A program made the position numbers and the translations under genes. Positions 32,735 through 44,775 of a stretch of 64,000 bases of DNA are shown here, piece after piece; positions within the stretch are counted from its first letter, which is position 1, and every line of letters starts with the position of its first letter. This DNA is from Alectoria sarmentosa (Eukaryota > Ascomycota > Lecanoromycetes > Lecanorales > Parmeliaceae): the NCBI GenBank assembly GCA_009733775.1, contig WOGZ01000200.1, positions 1-64,000 on the forward strand, read 5' to 3'. The notes beneath the pieces were generated by a model. It saw nothing but the letters and a program-made list of their open reading frames with translations. It did no database searches and was not told the origin of the DNA.

Positions 32735-33298
32735 GGGCACATTGGGTCGGCATAAGTTGGATGGGTGGGTTTCAGGCGTTCGGACTCCTCAAAAGGCAGA
32801 GACATTCTTAGGGACTATGATCAACAATGGGGATGGCGCCTGGGATTTGGTGGGCGACGGAGGTATATGATTCATGATGGCTATGCCATACGACAAGGGA
32901 AACTGGCCTAGAGAAGTAGTTCGCTTTTTGGGTGGTCCATAGTCTTTGGAATTCATTGCGAAGATGGGAATCCATCTTGGAGCTTTGCTGGGTTGTGCAT
33001 CCCTGCATGTTGGGCACGTTTGGCCCGGCTTGGAGATATCATGAGCGTCATAGACGAACCGTGTTGAGGTCGGAAATCGGCCATTCTTGTGACTCCTTAC
33101 CTGACCTTTTGGATATTCGTCTAGATTGGTGGATGCGGGAGGATATGAAGAGCAGGTAAAGTAATTGGCAAATGGTAAGATATCTGCCGAACATTGAATA
33201 TCTGCCACCTATATCTGCATCATAGTTCCCATGAATCCAGCCAGACTCCGCGCCACTATGTACACTTGCTCACAATTGTTGACATCCACATCCCCTTC
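32735..33298. other. Convergent intergenic region
   Basis: Lies between two genes that end towards each other. No gene or clear repeat seen. Confidence 0.5.
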
Positions 33299-33936
33299 TC
33301 AATCGAAATTATCCTGATTGACCTGATAGGCCATGACCATCATCCACAGCAAGAACACAGTCCCGACGATATAAAACGCAAACGCCGCCTTCCAATCCTG
33401 ACAGATGCCCTGCGTCTCGAGCCAGGCCAGCGTCGCCTCCCCGTCCGCCAGCCCCGAGCTGGGCCGGTAGAGGTTGCAGTAGCTGTTGACGGAGCCCGTG
33501 GGGCCGTAGAGCTGGATGCTGGTTTCGATGAGGCCGGTGAGGAAGAGGACGAAGAGGATGAAGGAGCCGAGGACGACGATGCCGGGGAGGAGTTGGCGCC
33601 GCTGGATCAGGACGAGGATGATGAGGAGGAAGAGGAGGCAGAGGGAGCCGGTGGCTATGCTGTAGGGGAATATCCTGTGGGGGAAAGGGTTGAGCGTTAG
33701 CGGATGGATCTGATGAACGGGGGAAATATATTTGAGGAGGGGGGAGGTCAAGGTTTCTAAGCATACCATGGTACTCCGAGATGGAACACGGATTGCAATT
33801 GCATGAAGTAGGTGAATACGCCGACTATGGTCGCAGCGGCGGCTATCATGACGATGAGCCAAAAGTTGAGCTGCGCTTCCGGCCACATGTATTTCCGTTT
33901 TCGCTCCAGGACGCGGATGAGCACCTCGTTGGCCAT
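33299..33936 (-). CDS. Conserved four-TM fungal membrane protein
   Basis: Exons 33936-33767 and 33674-33299 (92-nt intron, GTATGC...CCACAG) give 181 residues starting MANEVLIRVLERKRKYMWPE. Four hydrophobic helices lie near residues 26-44, 61-79, 86-110 and 157-178 (FWLIVMIAAAATIVGVFTYF; SIATGSLCLLFLLIILVLI; LPGIVVLGSFILFVLFLTGL; FAFYIVGTVFLLWMMVMAY). The loop between helices 3 and 4 has conserved-looking Cys residues (VNSYCNLYR and QGICQDW). The start of exon 2 supports the splice, since the unspliced frame lacks helix 1. I recall close relatives across Pezizomycotina but no function. The layout resembles MARVEL-like proteins. Confidence 0.8.
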
Positions 33937-34952
33937 TGTGTGTGTGAGTTGTTGGGGGGCGTGCGCGCAGGCGATTATTGAGAGGGCGGATTTTAGAGGG
34001 TGGATTTTAGAGGGTGGATTGTAGAGACACCGCTTTCAGAAAACCCTAGCCTTTGAAGCTGCTGTTGCAGGACTTCTGTGATAGGTACGTGAGCGCTCTT
34101 CTGCGCGCGGTATACTCGGAGGGCGCTCCGCTTGTGCTGCCGTCGACGACTCCTCGGGCACTTTTCGTGGGAGCCGCAAGGCAGCAATTGATAAGTCCTG
34201 GGAGCTGAGGCGCGGTTGTTGTGATCCGGGATATCTTCTGGGATTTATTTCCGTGGCCAGGGGAGCGCTGAGGACGATTGGACGCTGGGGGTGTACAAAG
34301 ATGTGGAGGCTCGCGATTTGACCGTTCCGTCTGAGGGTGCAGGCGACTTTCTTGAGCTTCGAGTTGACGATCTTGCGACGCGGAAGAAGTGCTGCGAGTC
34401 TTGGGTGTGATATCGGAAGGCTGTAGAAAATGAACGGACAGTGGTCCTGAGGGGAAGCAAGAGTTCAGTTGCGAATTGGTGGTGATGTCTTGGCGGAGAG
34501 GTTGGAGTCAATTTTGGTGGCGGGGAAGTTGCGGGCGCGGGAAGCAGGGGTCTAGCGCCTGCGATCCTGCCTGCGAGCGCTGCGACAGGTCCATGTTTGC
34601 ATCAAATGACATTCATTAGGTCACGGAAATATCGAGGTCGCTGTCGTTTCTTATGATGAATGTTTCGAGGTATCATCCGGGAATGAGAGAACTAGCAAGG
34701 CGCGACGATACCTACCGCTGCCGGCGTAGAGCGACACCAGCAACCATCGAGCAGGCATGGATTGACTGCTGCCTGATCGTGGAGCATATATCTCGCTGAC
34801 CGCATATCCGGGCTTTTCTCTACTCCTAAAGTACGTGACTCATTAGTCTCTAGAGTATAAATCAGAGTGTCCTCTGCAACTCTGCTCTCTCTTTTCCAAT
34901 TTGATCTTTCTCAACTTTGCAGAAGTCGCAATCTTTTTGTCACGCTCTCACA
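33937..34952. other. Divergent intergenic region, ~1 kb
   Basis: No gene supported. A + strand frame near 34215-34400 (EDDWTLGVYKDVEARDLTVP...) has ordered composition but no start codon or neighbouring exon, and I do not call it. The GNAT promoter elements at the right end are listed separately. Confidence 0.45.
34838..34863 (+). promoter_or_regulatory. Gcn4/CpcA-type site and TATA box before the GNAT gene
   Basis: TGACTCA at 34838-34844 is the exact Gcn4/CpcA consensus and TATAAAT at 34857-34863 is a TATA box, 19 bp further on and 90-96 bp before the ATG at 34953. Order and spacing suit a promoter that responds to amino-acid starvation; one consensus heptamer can also occur by chance. Confidence 0.4.
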
Positions 34953-35693
34953 ATGCCTCTCGAATTGCGTCCCATGGCCAAAGAAGATGCACAGGAAGCA
35001 GCCGCGCTCTCCACGGCAAGCTACGAGAACAACCCCTTCAGAGCCATCATGTTGCCCACCGGCATGAGCGATGGCAGAGAAGACAGAATTGTGGAAAAGC
35101 GCCAAAAAGCCATTGATGATCCCGACAAATACGTCCTCAAAGTTGTCGACACGGATAACAACGACAAGATGGCTGGCTGTGCCGTCTGGGAGTATACTAA
35201 AGCAATGGCCGACGAAGACTGGGAACGTGCGAAGAAGGAAGCACTGAGTGCGTACCCAGAGGCGAGGATGGATATATTGGCCGACTTCCTTCTCAAGACG
35301 GAGGATTCGAAGAGCAGAATCATGGGTCATTCGAGATGGTGGGGTGAGTTTTCGACAGTCTTTCACTTTTTATTTCTCTAGTGCGCAATCGGTCTATGTT
35401 TTGAACGTTGACTCTCGATTTCGATAGAACTGACAGCCCTAACCACACTGCCAATATATCAACGCCGAGGCGTCGGATCGATGCTCATGAAGTGGGGAAC
35501 AGACAAACTCGAAAAGCTGAAAGTACCGGGATTTATAGTAGCATCAGATCAGGGATATGGCTTGTATCTGAAGCATGGTTTCAAAGAGATCGATCGCTGG
35601 GAGACTGATTTGAGCCGGTGGCCGCCTGGACAGGGGATGTATAAGAATGTCTTCTTGACGAGGATGCCGTTGGGCTATGCAGCGTCTTCGTGA
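34953..35693 (+). CDS. GNAT-family N-acetyltransferase
   Basis: Exons 34953-35343 and 35428-35693 (84-nt intron, GTGAGT...GATAG) give 218 residues. The start MPLELRPMAKEDAQEAAALS is the usual first strand and helix of the fold. Motif A, QRRGVGSMLMKWGTDKLEK (about residues 142-160), is the acetyl-CoA pyrophosphate loop (Q/R-x-x-G-x-G/A), preceded by the beta-4 strand ELTALTTLPIY. The end, PGFIVASDQGYGLYLKHGFKE, is motif B with the YLKHGF signature. No targeting signal, so cytosolic. The acceptor (amine, drug or protein) cannot be told from sequence. Similar fungal stand-alone GNATs are often paralogous and of unknown substrate. Confidence 0.85.
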
Positions 35694-36087
35694 AGGTAGG
35701 ATGCGAGATTGGGTCTAACGCAGTAGACACTTGGGTATACGTACACATGTAAATAAGCAAGAGCTGGAGTTTAGTAAAGGCGCTCACGACATAAACCATC
35801 TCTCTTGTAGCTATGTATTTACTCCGTACCTTACCACCTTACCTAGTCTTCTCCACAATGCACAGAGGAACATGAGCATGAGGCTATTCCCGATTTGTCA
35901 AAACTCTAAAGTCAATCGCCACGCGCTGGGCGACGCGAAATCTGTACTCCACCTCAACCCAAACCCCAGACCCTTACCGATGGTTTGTTGATACATAGGC
36001 TTCACACAGAGTCTCTTTCCTACTTGCTTCTGACTTTTAACTCGTTACATTAGCACATGGGAGCGCCAAGCTCTTAGGCCGAGCTCC

Positions 36088-39000
36088 ATGGCTACACCAA
36101 CAAGGCCTACAATCGCACGGCAAGTCTCAAAGGTGCCAGGCGGCTTCGACACCGATGAAGACTTATCTCCTATTAAGACGTCTTTTGATCATGATGGTTC
36201 GGAACATACCGGCCCGCCTCTGCAATCTCAGGCGGCACCCGTTACACAACTACCCTCCGGAGACGACAGCGTGAATGCGCCGAGCGACGATGGCAGAAAT
36301 TTGATGGCCGGAGAAGGCGATACGCTTCTACAAGAGAAAGAGATGCGGCAACGTCTCGAAGATGTGGATTCAACATTTCTTCCAGAGCTATCCCCCGCGA
36401 CGTATACAAGAACAGACGATTCCGCCGACTTCAGCCAGCCTCATCCGAATTCGTATGCTGCCATGGTTCAAAAAGCGAACGAAGAGAATTACAACAAGTC
36501 TTTGGACTCATTTCGAGGCGATCAGAACGCTATGGCGCATTCTCCAGCTACTCCGCCGGAAATGTATCAGACCCCCGCTCCGGGGCGCGAGGAACTACAA
36601 TCAAGGGATCCTCCAGACAGCGGGATTGATCACCGACACTACAATATCTCTTCGCTTGAGACTATGTCTTCTTCACCAACCGCTGCTGCCGCTGCGCGTA
36701 CGGTGTCTCGCGCAGTGTCCATGGCTTCTATCGACGGAGGATATGAGACGGCAGACGACAGCAAGGGTGGCATAGCGCTGGAGCAGTCAAGCCCGGGTCC
36801 AGAGACCGACGATAATCCAACCCCTCGGAAAATACAAACTGCATCAGCCTCGTCATCGCGCGCAAGTTCGCCAACCCCAACAAAGCCTTCAGAGCCACAA
36901 GAACAGATTGAAACCATGGATGACCTAGGCTCAAAACGATCTCAGAAAAGGCCTAGATATCTCAACAATCGCATGGCAAGCCAAAGATCCTCTTACTCTT
37001 CGCATACAACTACAACTACAGAAGCTGGAAGTGAGATCACAGTGGGGGCAGATTTTGCCTTGCAATCCGGCGGTTCTGTACCTCAAGGCTCTCTCAGTAG
37101 CAGACCCTCGAATGTTTCTAGGACCATCAGTCTAGGCAGTATGGCATCTGGCATCTCAGACCTCAGTGATCGCGAAGATAGGATAAGGCCGACAGAAAGG
37201 GATCTGCACACCTTGGATGAAGAGGACGATAATGCGGGGGAGGACACTCTGAAAACAGAAGAGGAGGATCGGACATTCCCACAAACGCCAACAGTGATAA
37301 GCAGAAACGTCAACACGCCAACCGACACCGTGATTGCGCAGCATGTACGGGATATTGAGGTCCCGGCGACTATGGCTCGCGAATATCGAGACAGACATAG
37401 ACAGCAATCGCCCGAGAAGAGAAATGGAGCACCTACTGCTTCAGCCTCGCGTGCCGGTAAAAGTCTGACCCTCAAAGAGCAGAGCAGCACCATTGACCGC
37501 TTGATGAAGGAGAATTGGGACCTCAAATTGAAGATAAACTTCCTTGATGATGCTCTGAGCAGGAGATCAGACGAGGGAGTCAAGGTCATGATATCGGAAA
37601 ATGTGGACCTGCGGACTGCCAAGTTCAAGTCGGCGAAGGAGATGCGAGAACTCAAGCGTGCGAATAGGGAGCTCGAGCGAAAGCTGCAAGACAAGATAGA
37701 CGAGCTCGCGAAAAAATTAGAAGCACCGATTCCCGAGAAGGTCGAAACCGGCCCAAGTTCTGAGGAGTTCCTGTTCATGGAGAACGAATTGACCTACTTC
37801 AGGGAACGAGTGATGACTTACGAGGTTGAAGTCGAAAAGATGCGTCATGAAGGCTTTGCCCAGGAAAGGGAAAAGAAGAGACTAGCTGAAATGCTGAAGC
37901 GGGCTAGCGAGTCCAATGGAGGGGCTGACATCGGTGTCCATGAAGAAGTTGTAAGTATTGGAGTCTCTTAGATGTTTCCGAGTACTGATGAAAGGCAAAT
38001 GCAGGACATGTGGAAGGACCTTCTTGATGCCGAGAGTGCACGTCGAGAGCAAGCCGACGAAGATAATGCCAGACTCCGAGACGAGATTCGACGACTGAAG
38101 AGCGATGCATCTTCTACGACCACTAACAATCACGCCGCAAATGTATACCATGTCAACAGACGGCAGAAGAAATCATCTACTGTCTCATACAATGACATTT
38201 CTGACCGCGACCACGATCGCAACGGTGGCAGTAGTGGTGTTAGCAGCACCCTCGTGGAGCAACTGAGACACGAAAATGCCGAACTGCGTCGCGAAGTTGG
38301 TGCACAGACGTCAATGCTTACTTCCCGCAACCGAGAGAAAGAGCGCCTTTACCAGGAAATTGAAGATCTGAAGCTTGGCTCACGCCACGGAACGCGCTCA
38401 ATAGCTGGAGAAAGCATCTTTGAGCGGTCAGCATCTCGGGCTCACGGCCGTCCTGCTTCTCGAGGAAGCGACCAAACTCGCGCAACGCAGATGAGTGACG
38501 CTGAGCGTGACGCTTACGAATTGAAGAACGGACAACTGCGTGACCAAAACGCCGGGCTAAAGCTTGAGGTTCATGATCTAACAAAGAAGCTTGAAGAGCT
38601 GTTGGATGAGCTCGAACAACTTGATGTCGTCAAGATCGAGTATGAAGACCTAAAGCAGCTTTACGACAATGACGTGGGACTGGCTACAGAAGATCTAAAG
38701 ACAATGCAAACCGAACGGGATGAGGCTCTCAGGCTACAGGAAGATATGGAAGCTGATTTGCAGGATTTGAAAGCCGAAGGCAATGAACGGATAGGTGCGC
38801 TAGAAGAGGAAATCGACCAGAAGAATCAAGAGTTACAACACCTTCACAATGAGCTATCAAATCACGCCGAAGATTCCGAGGCGCTACGCAAGGAAGTGCG
38901 AACACTCAGTGAAAGCGTCCTTCGAGTAGAAGAGGATATTGAGGTAAAGAGCAACCGCATTCGAGACCTGCAACTCGAGCTTGAGGAACTCGGCCACGAA

Positions 39001-40668
39001 GCAGACTCCATGGACAAGGACTTGCGAGAGGAACGCGACAAGATTAACAAGCTCACGGTCCAACAGGAGTCGGGCCAGAACGAGATTGCTTTCCTTCGAG
39101 AAGAGCAAGACGGCGATAAGATCAAAATTGGTGACCTTGAGGATGCCCTCAACAACCTCCAGGCCAGCTTATCGAGTGAGAAGGATCGTGCCATGGATCT
39201 AGAAACGAGATTGGGCGAGGAACGACACCAGCGAGACGTCATTGGCAGCAAGGAGAAGCAGGAGGTGCAGAAGATGACTAACGACCTCAATCGCGAATTA
39301 TCATCCGCCCAGGAAGAGTCCAGGAAGCTGAAGAAGAACGTTCAGTCGCGTGAGATTGAGGCCACATCCTTCAAAGAGAGACTTGCGGAGCTTGAGAGCC
39401 ATCTACGAGAAGTGCTCGGCGATGCGAATGGAACGAAATCATCGTTCCTTACTTCAATCACGAGGCTGCAAAAGGACCTCGAGACTACCTCATCGGAGCT
39501 AGAGACGGCCCAGCACAATCTATCGGAAAAAGATCGTTTGCTCAAGAACCGCGACTCTCTCCTGGAGAGCCACGGTCTCGAGTCCAAAAAGCTCTCCGAA
39601 CTCCTCGATCGCGAGCGCCAAGGCCGCCGTGCGGACAAGGCCCAACACGAGCAGTGGCAGAAGACGCATCAACACACCAGCCGCACCGTCTCCCAAAAAG
39701 ACACTCGCATCACCGAACTCGAATCCTCGCGGCAATCGGACCGCAAGAAGATCTCAGCCCTCGAATCCCAGTACAAGGACCAGATCGCAGAACGCAACAC
39801 CCTCCTCCTCACCCTCTGGACCCGCGTCTCCGCCATCTGCGGCCAAGACTGGCAGCATCAGAACTCCCTCGTCAACAACCACCTCCCCACCCTCGACGTC
39901 GTCAGCAACTCCGCCATGCTCCCCGCCTTCAGCAAAAACCTCCTCAATGCCGTCAAGAACGTCGAAGGCACCATCATCGGCTTCCAGGCCCGCATCCGCA
40001 CCATCGAGCGGGAACTCTGGACGGAATACCAATCCGTCGAAAACACCCTCGACGCTCGCATCAAGAAGCTCGACCGCCTCGAAAGCACGGTGCAATCCCA
40101 TCGCATCTCCGGCACCTTCACCGCCGCGCCCGAAATCGCAAAGTTAAAGGGCGAAAACCGCCTCCTGAAATCCGAAATCGCCGTCCTCCAGAAACAGGAA
40201 ATGCACGCCCGCAACGCCCTGAGAGCCGGCAGCTCTCGCGCCCCAACCGACAACACGGACCGCGCCGCTCCACCTCCTCTGGCGCGTCATCACTCGTCTT
40301 CCGCCGTCGAACATCTCTCCAACGCCATGAATCCCACCTCTCCCTCCCGCCACGCCTCTTCGTCGCACCTGTCCCCCCGCCCCAACACCGAAGTCGTCTC
40401 CTCCGCGCCCATCGAACCCACGCAGCAGCGCTGGATCCATCGATTGCGGGAGCTCGAGAGGAGATTGAAGGCGGAGAGGGAGGCGCGATTGCTGGATAGG
40501 AGCGGAGCGAGGAAGAGGCTCGAGGAGGGGGCGGAGGAAAATCGGAAACTCAAGGGCGAGTTGGAGAGGGAGCGGGTTCGGAGGGGTTTGATGTTGGGAG
40601 ATGGTGATGGGGAGGTGAGTAGGAGGACGGCGCAGGAGGAGGACGAGGAGAGGGGGAGGGGCGCTTAG
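36088..40668 (+). CDS. apsB: ApsB/Mto1-like microtubule-organising-centre protein
   Basis: Exons 36088-37950 and 38005-40668 (54-nt intron, GTAAGT...GCAG) give 1508 residues. Residues 1-440 are Ser/Thr/Pro-rich and disordered with many SP/TP sites. Residues about 455-530 hold the CM1 motif (LTLKEQSSTIDRLMKENWDL, KINFLDDALSRRSDEG.K), which in Mto1 and ApsB recruits the gamma-tubulin complex to cytoplasmic and septal MTOCs. Long coiled coils follow to about residue 1210. A further conserved block (TLWTRVSAICGQDWQ, then FSKNLLNAVKNVEGTIIGFQ) lies near 1220-1320, and RWIHRLRELERRLKAEREAR near the end. There is no PACT module, unlike the pcpA-like protein at 20595. From about 39640 to 40430 codon use turns sharply to C-rich codons, so other frames look open there. 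Confidence 0.85.
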
Positions 40669-41064
40669 GGCTTGGTTTTCAATGGATCATGCTTGTTTTG
40701 CCCCTGTGCTTTTGGATACCGGAATGGCGTCTCGGTGCATGTTCGGTGCATTTTCCTACTTCTTGAAGGACGCAAGCAAATGGTCATGGAATAGGAAGGG
40801 AGTGTATATACATCAAAGCGGCGTTGCCACAGCTGGTGCATGGATGGACGCGTTGACGCTCGAGGCGTCGGATTTAATCGCCGCCCATCGGTACGAGCAG
40901 CAACGGCGGTCGATTTTTTTTTCTTTTTTTTTCTTTTGCTTGCACGATCGAAATCTGTACATACATATACCATTGCATCTTTGTCCATATGCCCATTCCA
41001 TTCCAGACAGAGCCGGTGCGGCCGGTAAGGAGAACACACTCTTGTTACCCTATGCACATCAATC
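40669..41064. other. Intergenic region
   Basis: No gene seen. Poly-T interrupted by C runs from 40914 to 40936. Short open frames on both strands have no supporting features. Confidence 0.5.
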
Positions 41065-41490
41065 GTGAAAGTCCTGGGACTTGCGGTGTAGATTGGCATG
41101 AGGGAATGGTCAGAGGTCAAGCGAGAGTGAGTGGCCTCTTCTGTCCAACTTCCTGGTATGTGCTGCTCTGGATCTTCGGTGATTGGATCACTTGTGTTTG
41201 ATGTTAATTAATTGTTGAATCTTGGGATTTTGTAGCGAAGACTGACGTTAAGGAGAAATTGGAAATTAAGAAAGAGTGGTTTCTTTTATTCAACATTTTG
41301 ATATGTGCTGCTACAGATCCTCGATGATTGAATCCATTTGTGTTTGATGTTAATTAATTGTGAAATCCTGGGACTTTGTAGCCTAGACCGGCGTGAGGGA
41401 AAAATCGGAGATCAAGCAGGATTGGCCTCTTCTATCCAACCCCCTGGTATGTGCTGCCACAAATCCTCGACGACTGGATCGATTCGCCGC
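41065..41490. repeat. Three tandem ~148-bp repeats at the 3' end of the ankyrin gene
   Basis: Copies lie at about 41065-41214, 41215-41361 and 41362-41490. Each begins with TGAAA/TC(C)TGGGA and contains a GGCCTCTTCT.TCCAAC or diverged version, then TATGTGCTGC and GATC(C)TCG..GA.TG. The first two end with TTTGATGTTAATTAATTG. The third copy contains the last ~25 codons and stop of the minus-strand gene (stop at 41412). The other two are diverged copies downstream of that stop, with in-frame stops when read the same way. Confidence 0.7.
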
Positions 41491-43576
41491 TCTATATGAA
41501 TAGACCAATCACTCGAAGAGTCCCCGTAAGTGAAACTTGTCAATCGAAATTTTGAGTGTTCTTTCCCATGGAAGTCAATGGAAAAGTCCCAACAAGTATG
41601 TCCTTGTTCATGCAACTCGGTCTCCTTTGCGCCGTACTCTTTCAAGCTGACGCCGCACTCCTTGAGACTCTCACACCAGGGTGCCAAACCCCGATCTGTG
41701 GATATATCGCACATGTACATGTCATGTGCCCAAGCGATATCTATGATCCGCTGGATGAACTCTAGAAACGGAGTTCTGGACTTTGACGAGACCCAGTGAA
41801 GATCTGCTCCCCTGGAAATCAGCTCCTCGAGTAGGAGTTGCCACCCTTGGTACCGCGTCAGCAGAAGTTTCTATATTTGCTGGATACGGAATGGTATTTA
41901 CCTTGCAGATTGCCCGGATCTTTCCAATCTGACTCATTATAAAAATGGCAACCGTCTATTTGACTAGCTACTGCATGCAGAAGTGATTCACCCAGGATGC
42001 TCGTCATATTTATAGCTGGAGAGGGGATACGATCACGACTCAGTGCCATTCTGAAAACATCTACCTCAACGTGGTACCATCTGCTCGCAAAACACATCGC
42101 GTTTTCGAAGCGCTGTTGTAGAGGCTGTTCATAATAATCAGGCTCTGTAAGTTCCTGGACTAACCTGGCCCCCTTTGTTGGGCAGGCTCGGAGGGACCAG
42201 AAATGAGGTACAGCCTCAGACGTACCAATAAGCAGGCGCAGCGTGTCGAGTACATCTTCGGTTTCGGGAACTCTTGCGAACGGGGAAAAGGTCTCACACA
42301 CTACATCTATGGGTGCACTAATTCTGTCAATGGACATCTGCCAGAGGCTGAAAAGCGACAGTTATCGCTTACCCCATTCTGCTTCGATAATCTACATCGG
42401 CTCCTCGCTCGATCAAGAGTTTACATATAGCATAGCGACCTTCCATAGCAGCAACCTGTTACTATCAGCTTTTAGCACTCTTCGCGAGAAGATTTGCGTA
42501 CGTGCAACGCGGTCGAACCGTCATCATTACAGTCGAATGGAGAAGCCTCCTGTTTCGTGAACAAATCTTGAAGACCCTTGACGTCGCCTGTCTCCGCATA
42601 TTCGAATAATTTCGAATTACTAGGAACGATGTTCATCGTTCGAGGTTTGAATGTCCAACCAGAAGAAGCCTTAACGGCCTGTATCCTCCAGGCTCGATTA
42701 ACGAGCCATGTGGGGGCGCGATACTGAGCCATAATCTCTTCGCGCTTCAGTTCCGTTCTATATCTGCCCATGAGAGCTTTGCGTACAGTAGAATAGCACC
42801 TCTTCTGATAGCTCAACGTCCCAAATAGACCAAACACGCTCCAAGAATTCCCATAGGGTTCTTGGATTTCCTTGCCGGTATTCTGAGATTGTACTATTCC
42901 GTCTGTTTGTGTATCTAATTTTGTGATTTTCAGATGATCAGGGCCAAGCATTGTTAGTATCCCAGGGGTCGCAGATGATAGCCTTGCAATGATAATGTCC
43001 GGTTGCAGCTGTATTAGGGCCCTAAATTACGTCAAACATGTTTCTGGAAGAGGACGAGTTTATAGCAAATCAACAAGAAGGGCAAAATCCGAGAAATGAC
43101 ATGAACTAGCAGCCAGAAGATTGAAATATTCACCTGTTGTACGATTGAAGGGCTAATGACAGGAAATTGACAGCTCTCTCTAACTTCTTCTTGTATTTTT
43201 CGATCTTGTCCTTCTTTAACATCACTTTCGTTGAAGCCCACTTCTTTCTCAGCTTGTTACGCGAATCAAGGTCGGCGCTCAAGTCATCAGTCAACTCCTT
43301 GAGTTGGTCTGCTCCTCGTTTGCAATGAGAGAGGCACCTAGATGTAGATGTATTGTCGAGGAGCAAACCTGATACGGGATTCCGCTGTAGATCCTCCTCA
43401 ATGTCCGCAAGAAGATGGTACAGAATTTCCAATTCTTCAATCAAATCTTGAATATCCTCGGGAATATCCTGTAGCTCGTCCCAGTACGATTTCAGTTTGA
43501 CAACACTGCTAGTAATTTGGGCTGCAAGTGTTCCGATGCTGATGCCGCTGGCGACGAGTCCGACCACCTCCGCCAT
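41412..43576 (-). CDS. Ankyrin-type protein with fungal STAND/NLR-like N-terminal domain
   Basis: Five exons join in frame to 633 residues: 43576-43134, 43021-42502, 42455-42373, 42323-41902 and 41845-41412. Introns are 46-112 nt. Residues 1-148 (MAEVVGLVASGISIGTLAAQ, then Leu/Asp/Glu-rich helices) match the N-terminal domain found on many fungal NACHT/ankyrin proteins. Residues about 225-330 include APTWLVNRAWRIQAVKASSG and NSKLFEYAETGDVKGLQDLF, then GSTALH, VAAMEGRYAICKLLIERGAD and LLEELISRGADLHW, which are ankyrin repeats. No NACHT or NB-ARC motor is present, so this is the short receptor-like type. Relatives act in self/non-self or stress responses, mostly unproven. The 3' end is triplicated downstream. 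Confidence 0.75.
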
Positions 43577-44775
43577 GATGCCGGTTTTTCAAAGCCGGCT
43601 ACTGAACGGACAAGGCTGAAGCGGTAACCACGGTAGTCTGACAACAAACGAAAAGACGAAAAGCGGAAAAGTGTGCTGGAACAATAGTAGAGAGCTCAAC
43701 GATCACTTTGCAGTGTACGTACTGTGTCATGGAGTCGACTTAGGATGGCATATCGAAGATGAAAGACCGCGACTGCCTCGTAGACGGAGAGTTGACGAGT
43801 GTACAAGGCTGCGGCACGCTTGACCGGATGAAGTAATTCACACCTAATAAATGAGTCACGTGGACTAGACCTCTTCGGCTAATGTTGACCTGCTAATACA
43901 CGTTGTGTACTGTCAGTCGGTACACACAAATCCGCCCTTAGCGCCTGTAGGATAAGCTCGTATATGTCTACTCCCCTAACCCTGTATGTACTGTCGAAGC
44001 CGTTTCTACTCGCAAACAACTCATGCCTCCAACCTCCCTTACCAATCCAAACCGAAACCCCTCTGCATCAAGCGCATTGAACTGGTTTCGAAACGCATAA
44101 TTCATGCTTGCATCCGAATCCATGCGCCTCAAGCCCAAGCCAAGATCCACTAACCTCGCTCCACAGCCATAGCCGGATAAAACGCCAGTATATTGGGTGA
44201 GCATAACTGTGATCAAATATTATGAGCGTCGATCAGATTATATGGAGAAATACGGGGAATGCATAGCCTTAAGAGCGAGAGCGGTTTCGGTAGAGGCGAT
44301 GGGGAGGGAGTCTCCTTTTGAATGGGATTGGCGTAAAAGGGGGAGTGTTTGTCGAATTTGGGACTAGTGTTTGGAAGTTCTGGTTGGTGTATGTAGAGGA
44401 TGCAATTAGGAGGTATAAGGGCGACGTTCTGATCGTAGGCATCTATGGTTCGGATATGGAGGTTGTTGGAATATTATTTTATGACTGGTCATATAGGATA
44501 TCAACCGGCAAATTGTCATTAGTGAACTGGAGATTCGTAAAACAGGTCTGCCGTGAAGAGCAAGGAACCATTTGCGGCGAACGGAGTATGGTAAGATGGA
44601 GCAAATGTGACAGATGGGACTGTGCTCGAGCCAAAAACATTTTGGATGTCTCTTGGTAGATTTTGAAAGCATTCAGTCAATACCCAATGCCCCATGAAAA
44701 TAACATTACTCCGAATCTGGCCTATAGACGCCTTGCTTGTGTATGATGTGGGAGATCAGACATGAAATCCAACCC
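43577..44775. other. Intergenic region, ~1.2 kb
   Basis: No supportable gene. A minus-strand frame at 43968-44216 and a + strand frame at 44318-44659 are open for 80-115 codons but show no domain or splice context. Confidence 0.5.

Noticed and set aside
37083..37778. 231-codon minus-strand frame opposite the ApsB-like gene.
   Set aside because: A Ser/Leu/Arg-rich mirror of Glu/Lys/Arg coding sequence; no domain.
39629..40499. 172- and 281-codon + strand frames overlapping the ApsB-like gene.
   Set aside because: They arise from C-rich third positions in the main frame, which carries conserved blocks; the alternative products are Pro/Ser/Arg/His-rich without domains.
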